11,175 nucleotides of DNA, taken from positions 1 through 11,175 of the forward strand of contig MUKB01000030.1 in NCBI GenBank assembly GCA_002049785.1, read 5' to 3'. The notes beneath the pieces were generated by a model. The model worked only from the letters and a program-made list of their open reading frames with translations, did no database searches and had not been told where the DNA came from. Positions 1 through 4,441 of the stretch are shown here, piece after piece; the stretch's first letter is position 1; every line of letters starts with the position of its first letter. A program made the position numbers and the translations under genes. Source of the DNA: Caldifarciminota bacterium 4484_100 (GTDB lineage Bacteria; Hydrothermota; Tepidihabitantia; SM23-42).

Positions 1-587
1 CAGGATTTGACACAGAGGGTGCAGCCGATGCAACCGACCTTGCAGACCTGTTTCACATCCTTGCCCTTATCAAGTGATTTGCAGGCCAGATAGATGAGCT
101 GGGAGCGAGGGATCAGTTCCAGCACCTGGCGCGGGCACTCCTTGACACAGATACCACAACCGGTGCATCTGTCAGGGTCGATTATGGGTAGATGATTGTC
201 GCCCATCTTGATTGCTCCAAATGGACAGACTGAGGCACAATGTCCACCACCGAGGCAACCATAATTGCAGGCTTTATTTCCACCAAGAAGGATATAATTA
301 CTACGGCAATCACCTGGACCTATATAATCGAATTTTTCCGCAGACTCTTCTCTACCTCCTTTGCATCTCAGGACGCTGATCATCGGCTCCATCTCCTCTA
401 CCTTAACACCCAGGAGTTCACCGATCTTCTTTGCGGTATCTGGTCCGCCTACGGTGCAGAGATTCGGGGGATATTCCCCGGACTTTTCTGCCAGGGCATG
501 GGCATAGGCATCACATCCTGGAAAACCGCAGGCACCACAGTTTGCCCCGGGCAAAAGCTCCCGGATCTTCAGTTCGATCTCACTCAT
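1..587 (-). CDS. rnfB: RnfB, ferredoxin-rich subunit of Rnf electron-transport complex (main part, C-terminus off window)
   Basis: RnfB is the iron-sulphur subunit of the membrane Rnf complex, which moves electrons between ferredoxin and NAD coupled to ion transport (family knowledge). Reading leftwards from ATG at 587-585, 195 codons are visible. A GANCGACGFPGC motif gives Cys17, 20 and 25, with Cys44, which is the classic RnfB 4Fe-4S domain. Next comes the RnfB-typical stretch with Cys75, 94, 107, 111, 117 and 121 (CNYGCLGGGHC). A ferredoxin motif CTGCGICVKEC follows at Cys141/144/147/151, and a second begins at Cys182/186/189/192 and runs off the edge. The usual N-terminal membrane anchor is not in this frame: it lies just upstream as a separate 37-residue frame ending in an ATGA overlap with this start. 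An exact 8-bp duplication at the join explains the break. No clear Shine-Dalgarno precedes this ATG, so translation would depend on coupling. Family call is firm; whether the gene works is uncertain. Confidence 0.93.
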   Translation of the reverse strand, partial: MSEIELKIRELLPGANCGACGFPGCDAYAHALAEKSGEYPPNLCTVGGPDTAKKIGELLGVKVEEMEPMISVLRCKGGREESAEKFDYIGPGDCRSNYILLGGNKACNYGCLGGGHCASVCPFGAIKMGDNHLPIIDPDRCTGCGICVKECPRQVLELIPRSQLIYLACKSLDKGKDVKQVCKVGCIGCTLCVKS

Positions 588-595
588 TCACTCAT
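580..595. repeat. 8-bp exact tandem duplication inside rnfB
   Basis: On the plus strand TCACTCAT occurs twice in direct succession (580-587 and 588-595). On the coding strand this reads ATGAGTGA twice. The unit is not a multiple of three, so it shifts the frame and creates both a TGA stop for the upstream frame and an ATG start for the downstream one. One copy would restore a standard RnfB. Confidence 0.9.
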
Positions 596-697
596 CTTTA
601 CTGCCAGCTTCTTAAAGGCCAGGGCGAGAATGATCCCGAAGATTAGACTCAACCCACCCAGACCCAGTATCGATTTTATTATGGCGGTGGTTTGCAT
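584..697 (-). CDS. rnfB: RnfB N-terminal membrane anchor, split off by frameshift
   Basis: This is a 37-residue frame starting MQTTAIIKS, with one hydrophobic segment (about residues 9-29, LGLGGLSLIFGIILALAF) followed by KKLAVKMSE and a TGA stop. Normal RnfB begins with exactly such a single helix and then runs straight into the GANCGACG iron-sulphur domain. Removing one copy of the 8-bp duplication fuses this frame seamlessly to the downstream one (KKLAVKMSEIELKIRELLPG). I therefore read the two frames as one gene broken by slippage, or naturally split. An in-frame TAG just upstream limits the start to 697, and a near-consensus promoter ends 8 bases before it, so the mRNA would be almost leaderless. 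The alternatives are a sequencing or assembly error, or a genuine two-cistron arrangement using the ATGA overlap. Confidence 0.8.
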   Translation of the reverse strand: MQTTAIIKSILGLGGLSLIFGIILALAFKKLAVKMSE

Positions 698-705
698 AGG
701 TCTCT

Positions 706-733
706 ATTATACTCAGTTTTTGAACGGTGTCAA
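706..733 (-). promoter_or_regulatory. Sigma70-type promoter for rnfB, near-leaderless
   Basis: On the minus strand a perfect -35 TTGACA (733-728) is followed after 16 bases by a perfect -10 TATAAT (711-706). Standard spacing puts the transcription start near 699, only about two bases before the ATG at 697, leaving no room for a Shine-Dalgarno sequence. Confidence 0.8.
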
Positions 734-747
734 CGCCTGTCTGTGCA

Positions 748-775
748 TTGACATTATTGGTTTTATTTATATACT
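748..775 (+). promoter_or_regulatory. Sigma70-type promoter for the YhfC-like gene, leaderless
   Basis: TTGACA (748-753), a 16-base spacer, then TATACT (770-775). The expected transcription start is 781-782, coinciding with the ATG at 781, so the mRNA would be leaderless. Its -35 faces the -35 of the divergent rnfB promoter across 14 bases. Confidence 0.78.
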
Positions 776-780
776 ATATT

Positions 781-1920
781 ATGAGGCGACTAATATTATT
801 ATTCATTCCGTATCTCCTGTTCTGTACTGACCTTTTGAATTTCGAAGGGATAGAGAGTTCAGAAAAGGATACCTCGGTTTATGAATTCAGTTTTATCCTC
901 AAAGAGGATGGAGATATGTTGGTTATGAATACCAGAGGCGAACTCTCTCAAGGTAGGGTAAATATCCGGTTCTTAGGTGGTGGACAGGAGTTAATCGGTA
1001 ACTATACTGAAGAGGGCGGGTTTGAACAGAAAAATCTGCTCTTTGGTCCGCTTAATGCCAAAGACTCGGTTTATGTAACAATAACCACAAACAATGCAGT
1101 GGGAAGATGGAAGGTGCAGTTTCTGGAGTTTTCTCCAAAAGGTTCTATCTTATCAATCATTTTTTCCGGAATTATTATAGTCTTACTAATAATAATTTTT
1201 ATTATTTTCATCTGGAAAAGATATATCGGTGTCAGGTCGAAATGGCTGGCGATCGGTGCTGGTTGCTGGGCACTTGGTGTGGCCCTGAAGTTCATATTTG
1301 CAATTCTCTTGAACAAACCGATCCTTGCCTATATAAAAGACCTGTTTGGCCAGACAGGTTATCTTTCTCTCGGTAGTGTTTATATCGGCCTGCTTACAGG
1401 AATTTTTGAGATCGGGATTACCCTGATCTTTGCATTGTTGATAAAAGGGATCTATGACAGCAAAAAAGTTGCGATAAGTGTCGGGATTGGAGCAGGCACG
1501 GTCGAGGCATTTCTCATCGGCCTTTCTCAGATCGGTAATGGAATAATGGTCCTGGGGGGTGTACCAGGAACCGAAAAGATATTGAGTGCATTTGCCCAGA
1601 CCGCACTCACCACCCCATTGTTAATTTTCATTGGCCCGGTGGAAAGGATAATTGCGATCCTCTGCCATATAGCATCGCGCTTCCTGGTGCTATATGCCGT
1701 GGCTAGAAGGAGATATATCTATTTCTGGGCAGGATTCCTGATTTTGACCGGGATCGATGTAATTGCAGGATATTTCCATCTTGCCGGCCTGGTCAATGTA
1801 ATTTCTTTGTGGTGGATTGAGGCGCTGTTAATACCATTTGCGATTGTCAGTATATTGATAATCCGATGGCTTATGAAGAACTGGGAACAAGGTCTTTACC
1901 CTTCACAAAACCTTTCCTGA
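781..1920 (+). CDS. YhfC-like polytopic membrane protein (putative intramembrane metalloprotease) with exported N-terminal domain
   Basis: This is a 379-residue protein. Residues 1-17 look like a signal peptide or first anchor (MRRLILLFIPYLLF). Residues about 20-120 form a polar, strand-rich domain probably outside the membrane. A very hydrophobic helix follows at about 124-145, then several more helices to about 364, ending in a short charged tail. The membrane part resembles the YhfC family: GIGAGTVEAFLIG (Glu242), PVERIIAILCHIASR (Glu288, Arg289, His296) and LTGIDVIAGY (Asp326). Family members usually carry GHGxxE and a His before the last Asp; here both His positions appear to be Ala and Thr/Gly, so protease activity is doubtful. 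I chose the ATG at 781 because the longer frame from 727 would start inside the promoter and lose the signal peptide. It is divergent from rnfB and apparently single-gene. The substrate is unknown; the family call is moderate. Confidence 0.68.
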   Translation: MRRLILLFIPYLLFCTDLLNFEGIESSEKDTSVYEFSFILKEDGDMLVMNTRGELSQGRVNIRFLGGGQELIGNYTEEGGFEQKNLLFGPLNAKDSVYVTITTNNAVGRWKVQFLEFSPKGSILSIIFSGIIIVLLIIIFIIFIWKRYIGVRSKWLAIGAGCWALGVALKFIFAILLNKPILAYIKDLFGQTGYLSLGSVYIGLLTGIFEIGITLIFALLIKGIYDSKKVAISVGIGAGTVEAFLIGLSQIGNGIMVLGGVPGTEKILSAFAQTALTTPLLIFIGPVERIIAILCHIASRFLVLYAVARRRYIYFWAGFLILTGIDVIAGYFHLAGLVNVISLWWIEALLIPFAIVSILIIRWLMKNWEQGLYPSQNLS

Positions 1921-2019
1921 AGATTTTTTATAAATAACTCTCCAGGGCCTGACTCCATTTTTTGATCACGGCTCCAGGATAGATTGTAGCAATATTTTGA
2001 AAAAATGGTGCTGGATAAG

Positions 2020-2097
2020 AACAGCATTTTGGAATTAAAAAAGAAAGTCACCCTGAATTTACTTCAGGGTCCCATGAGATGCTGAACCGAGTTCAGC
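2020..2097. repeat. Dispersed hairpin repeat, copy 1
   Basis: It starts AACAGCATTT (2020-2029), then GGAATT and AAAG, then GTCA followed by the inverted repeat CCCTGAA(TTTAC)TTCAGGG at 2051-2069. A second inverted repeat GCTGAAC(CGA)GTTCAGC follows at 2081-2097. The same ordered blocks recur at 3828-3890, and a decayed copy lies near 10808. Such elements look like non-coding palindromic repeats scattered through intergenic DNA. Confidence 0.75.
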
Positions 2098-2102
2098 ATG
2101 AC

Positions 2103-2183
2103 AAACGAGAGAAACGAGACAAACCAGAAAAACGAGATAAACCAGAAAAACCAGAGAAATGAGAGAAACCAGAGAAAGAAGCA
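2103..2183 (+). repeat. 9-bp tandem repeat (minisatellite), consensus AAAC(C/G)AGAN
   Basis: Eight consecutive 9-base units run from 2103 to 2174, then one decayed unit to 2183. Variation is concentrated at the fifth and ninth bases. Because nine is a multiple of three, a small frame (ATG 2098 to TAG 2190, 30 codons) encodes a tripeptide repeat Asn-(Glu/Gln)-(Arg/Lys/Thr/Ile). It has no Shine-Dalgarno, and its ATG falls at the end of the hairpin repeat, so I treat it as a repeat and not a gene. Two units of the same motif occur inverted at 10937-10954. Confidence 0.85.
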
Positions 2184-2256
2184 ACATTAGATGAATCAAA
2201 GGACGACTCACTCTGTAGTAAAGAGATATAAATTAAATCTTGTAATTTAGAAAATT

Positions 2257-3651
2257 CTACCTTATAAGCAGAAACTTTCTCGAAACCTGCTCATTGTTCT
2301 GCTTGAGTATTAGAAAATAGATTCCACTACAAAGATTGCCAATGTCAATCACCTGATGATAGTTTCCCGGCAAAAAGGTCCTATGCTCCAATGTTTTTAT
2401 CTCTACTCCATAAATATCATATAGTGATAATTCTATCTCAGATTTAACCGGCAGGGTATATTCAACATTCACTAAACCAGAAGAAATATTCGGAAAAACT
2501 CTTATTCTGCATCTTTTATTACGGAAACTTTGCTGTTTATCGTTTTCTACTATACCTATAAATTTACCTGTGACATAATATAGCGAAGGTCCAAAAGTTA
2601 TATGGGGGTTGGAATTATTGTCCAAGATAAGAGATATATGGCCTGCTGTGCCATAATGAGGCCCGCATAAATGCCAGGTCGTATCTTTATAAGCATACTC
2701 AAGCCAGAAATTAAATTCAACTGAATAAGCAATATGAGGATTCTCAAGACTGTCTAAATCAAGGGCAATACTTACCTCGCTGTAACCAGCACCACCCACT
2801 ATATCAGTATACCATAAAATACCATCATTCCAAGAATAGGCAATGGCATTATCAAATGAGTGAGCAATCCCTGGATGGTCCTGTGAATCGAGCACCAGTG
2901 AAAGGGATACATTGGAATTCACCGCACCAATAAATTGACAAAACACAATAACCCAGGTATTTAATTGATTGTCATAATAGAGATACTTCAATGAATCAGG
3001 ATGGAGTTGATAATAAGCGATATGGGGTTGATTTCTGCTGTCAATCTTTAATGACGGCCCAAAATCCCAGCAGGCACAACCATCCTCAACAATAAATGTA
3101 TTCCAGTTCACACCATTATAATGGAGATATTTTATATACTGAAGAGAATCGGTAAGGTTCCAATAAGAATATGCAATCCCTGGATAACCAGAGGTATCAA
3201 GGGCAATGGAGGTATGATAGCCTGGTACCCAAGACATCGTCCCAGCCATCGAGTCAAGCACCTGAATCGTCCACGATAATGAATCACGATATGCATAACA
3301 GAGAGCAGTCCTGTTATTCAATGAATCATAGCGATAAAAGCTTGTATGCAATTTACTGTCATTACCAATCGCCAATGAAACACCATGATAGGGTAATCCC
3401 CAATATGGACCACCAGTAAGGCAGACATCAACTGTCTCCTTTTGCCAGCAAGACTCGGTTTTGAATGCATACATAATCAGGTTGGTATCAACCTGAGTGA
3501 TGGCATAGACAATATGAGGGATATCATTGATATCAAGAACCAGGGAACTGAAATAGCCAACCAGACCAGGGCTATCATCCACGGTTTCCATCTCCCAGTT
3601 TATCTGGGCAAATCCCAGCGTAAGGAATAATATAACGATATATATTCTCAT
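2257..3651 (-). CDS. Secreted seven-repeat beta-propeller protein with T9SS type A sorting domain
   Basis: This is a 464-residue protein from ATG 3651-3649. A short signal peptide (MRIYIVILFLTLGFA) is followed by seven related segments of the form S-(L/I)-x-(L/I)-D-x(4-6)-P-(H/G)-I-(A/V)-Y, at about residues 36-50, 91-105, 148-162, 200-214, 250-265, 294-310 and 339-353. Spacing is 44-57 residues, consistent with a seven-bladed propeller. Residues about 383-464 form a T9SS C-terminal domain: RVFPNISSGLVNVEYTLP, LYDIYGVEIKTL, GIYFLILKQNNEQVSRKF and the final LLIR. The known role of that domain is export by type IX secretion and surface attachment. The ligand is unknown. A longer in-frame start at 3693 exists, but it would put 14 polar residues before the signal peptide. 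No good Shine-Dalgarno is seen. A promoter is visible at 3820-3792. The coding copy of its last 12 codons is duplicated upstream at 3699-3737. Confidence 0.85.
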   Translation of the reverse strand: MRIYIVILFLTLGFAQINWEMETVDDSPGLVGYFSSLVLDINDIPHIVYAITQVDTNLIMYAFKTESCWQKETVDVCLTGGPYWGLPYHGVSLAIGNDSKLHTSFYRYDSLNNRTALCYAYRDSLSWTIQVLDSMAGTMSWVPGYHTSIALDTSGYPGIAYSYWNLTDSLQYIKYLHYNGVNWNTFIVEDGCACWDFGPSLKIDSRNQPHIAYYQLHPDSLKYLYYDNQLNTWVIVFCQFIGAVNSNVSLSLVLDSQDHPGIAHSFDNAIAYSWNDGILWYTDIVGGAGYSEVSIALDLDSLENPHIAYSVEFNFWLEYAYKDTTWHLCGPHYGTAGHISLILDNNSNPHITFGPSLYYVTGKFIGIVENDKQQSFRNKRCRIRVFPNISSGLVNVEYTLPVKSEIELSLYDIYGVEIKTLEHRTFLPGNYHQVIDIGNLCSGIYFLILKQNNEQVSRKFLLIR

Positions 3652-3698
3652 AATAACTTTTTCTGCCTGTTGCATAAAAGACGACGCAGGCATATTTT

Positions 3699-3737
3699 TT
3701 ATCTTATGAGCAGAAACTTTCTTGAAACCTGCTCATT
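3699..3737 (-). pseudogene. Remnant: last 12 codons of a paralogous T9SS protein
   Basis: Read on the minus strand, these 39 bases encode NEQVSRKFLLIR and a TAA stop, identical in protein to the end of the propeller gene. Over 35 aligned bases (3703-3737 against 2261-2295) only two differ, and both are synonymous third-position changes (TCA/TCG Ser, CTC/CTT Leu). That pattern suggests descent from a real coding sequence under selection. The preceding in-frame codon is a stop, so nothing more of the gene survives here except perhaps a start region at 3759-3750. Confidence 0.75.
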
Positions 3738-3791
3738 TTATCTTTTCCCCATCTTCTCCAAGAATTAAAACCGTACCTTTTAATCTGTCTT

Positions 3792-3820
3792 ATTGTAATA
3801 AAAAATTTCAAAATTGTCAA
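3792..3820 (-). promoter_or_regulatory. Sigma70-type promoter reading toward the propeller gene
   Basis: On the minus strand: TTGACA (3820-3815), 17-base spacer, TACAAT (3797-3792). The expected start is near 3785, giving a leader of roughly 134 bases before the propeller ATG. That leader contains GGAG (3759-3756), an ATG (3752), and the 12-codon remnant, as though this promoter once served a now deleted gene. Confidence 0.65.
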
Positions 3821-3827
3821 GGGAATA

Positions 3828-3890
3828 AACAGCATTTCGAATTTCGGAATTCGGAATTGAAAGATTGTCACCCTGAACCGTGTTTCAGGG
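3828..3890. repeat. Dispersed hairpin repeat, copy 2
   Basis: It has the same order of blocks as at 2020: AACAGCATTT, then CGGAATT (here with an extra TTCGGAAT unit), then AAAGATTGTCA, then the inverted repeat CCCTGAA(CCGTGT)TTCAGGG at 3871-3890. The 16 bases at 3852-3867 recur exactly, inverted, at 11038-11053. Confidence 0.72.
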
Positions 3891-3961
3891 ACTCAAAAGT
3901 AAGTTAAAAGGAAAAAGTTAAAAGTGATTAAAAAATCGCTTTGACTATATTTTTCTTCAGC

Positions 3962-4012
3962 CCGCAGGGCGTCTCGACCTGCGGAACCAAATCCATCGGG
4001 GCGAGACGCCCC
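3962..4012. repeat. GC-rich block with three mutually exclusive hairpins
   Basis: CCGCAGG (3962-3968) can pair with CCTGCGG (3978-3984). GGGCGTCTCG (3967-3976) can instead pair with CGAGACGCCC (4002-4011). GGGGCG (3998-4003) can pair locally with CGCCCC (4007-4012). Each choice uses bases needed by another. A loose T-run (CAGTTTTCTCTT) follows the last hairpin. It could be a mobile palindromic repeat or a structured RNA; no gene starts directly after it. Confidence 0.7.
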
Positions 4013-4071
4013 TCAGTTTTCTCTTCAGCTTGAAAATTCAGGGCTAAGAGAGGAGTCAGGTTCCTACTGGA

Positions 4072-4099
4072 TTGACAATTTTTTAAAATTAAGTATAAT
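4072..4099 (+). promoter_or_regulatory. Sigma70-type promoter for tRNA-Ser genes (and probably gltX operon)
   Basis: TTGACA (4072-4077), 16-base spacer, TATAAT (4094-4099): both hexamers are consensus. The start is expected near 4106, 78 bases before tRNA-Ser(TGA). No separate promoter is visible before gltX, so this may drive the whole run. Confidence 0.78.
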
Positions 4100-4183
4100 T
4101 CAGACACGAGATATTGGGTGAATTGGAGTGGTCTTTTAAGGACTTTACAATTGAGGCCTGGACAAGAAGGGCCCCAAAATTTT

Positions 4184-4267
4184 GGAGGGCTAGTCCTAAC
4201 TGGTAAGGCAGCGGACTTGAAATCCGCCGGGAGCAATCCCTTGGGGGTTCGAATCCCTCGCCCTCCG
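4184..4267 (+). tRNA. tRNA-Ser(TGA)
   Basis: This is a class II tRNA of 84 bases. The acceptor GGAGGGC pairs with GCCCTCC, discriminator G. The anticodon loop is CTTGAAA with anticodon TGA (reads UCA codons). The long variable arm is GGGA-GCAA-TCCC, and the T-loop is TTCGAAT flanked by GGGGG/CCCTC. No CCA is encoded. A perfect 12-base palindrome CCAAAATTTTGG (4174-4185) overlaps the 5' end. Confidence 0.93.
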
Positions 4268-4280
4268 TTTACAGAAGATA

Positions 4281-4309
4281 GGATTTCGTGTCAATGACAC
4301 CCGGAATCC
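4281..4309 (+). other. Imperfect stem-loop between the two tRNA-Ser genes
   Basis: GGATT at 4281 pairs with AATCC ending at 4309, and GTGTCA with TGACAC inside, separated by small bulges. It lies in the 57-base spacer and may guide processing of the joint transcript; that role is inference. Confidence 0.4.
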
Positions 4310-4324
4310 GCTCCTCTGTCCTTA

Positions 4325-4413
4325 GGAGAGGTGGCCGAGTGGTCGAAGGCGCCCGCTTGCTAAGCGGTTGTCCGTGTAAAAGCGGACCGGGAGTTCGAAT
4401 CTCCCCCTCTCCG
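4325..4413 (+). tRNA. tRNA-Ser(GCT)
   Basis: This is a class II tRNA of 89 bases. The acceptor GGAGAGG pairs with CCTCTCC, discriminator G. The D-arm GTGGCCGAGTGGTCGAAGGC is typical for serine. Anticodon GCT sits in loop TTGCTAA, with a long variable arm and T-loop TTCGAAT. The first anticodon-stem pair (27-43) is a C-T mismatch. A T-rich stretch follows (4416-4426), but no gltX promoter is apparent, so read-through is likely. Confidence 0.92.
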
Positions 4414-4441
4414 GGTTTTATTTTTGAACTGACCTTAGATT

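Larger units (their letters stand above)
1921..2256. other. Intergenic region with dispersed repeat, no ordinary gene
   Basis: This lies between the convergent ends of the YhfC-like gene and the propeller gene. It contains two perfect hairpins (2051-2069 and 2081-2097), a 9-bp tandem array (2103-2183) and AT-rich flanks. A T-run directly after the YhfC-like stop (1923-1928) could help termination, but no strong stem precedes it. Confidence 0.6.
3738..4183. other. Intergenic region with promoters and repeats, no gene
   Basis: This region holds the minus-strand promoter at 3792-3820, hairpin repeat copy 2 at 3828-3890, a GC-rich multi-hairpin block at 3962-4012, and the plus-strand tRNA promoter at 4072-4099. 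An antisense open frame over 3928-4236 runs through the tRNA gene and is not credible. Confidence 0.6.

Noticed and set aside
727..780. Upstream start for the YhfC-like gene
   Set aside because: It would begin within the -35 region of the divergent promoters and hide the signal peptide; ATG 781 fits the predicted transcription start.
240..830. Long plus-strand open frame opposite rnfB
   Set aside because: It is antisense to a clear RnfB coding sequence with all its cysteines and crosses both divergent promoters; its translation resembles no protein family.
2103..2183. Possible CRISPR array
   Set aside because: Units are 9 bases, directly adjacent, with no spacers; it is a simple tandem repeat.
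2098..2190. Small gene for a 30-residue tripeptide-repeat protein
   Set aside because: No Shine-Dalgarno or promoter is visible and the start lies at the edge of a dispersed hairpin repeat; kept as a repeat with an open frame.
3652..3693. Longer start for the propeller protein
   Set aside because: It would place 14 polar residues ahead of an obvious signal peptide; no ribosome site supports it.
3928..4236. Minus-strand open frame of 102 codons
   Set aside because: It runs through tRNA-Ser(TGA), a promoter and a hairpin block, and has no family resemblance.
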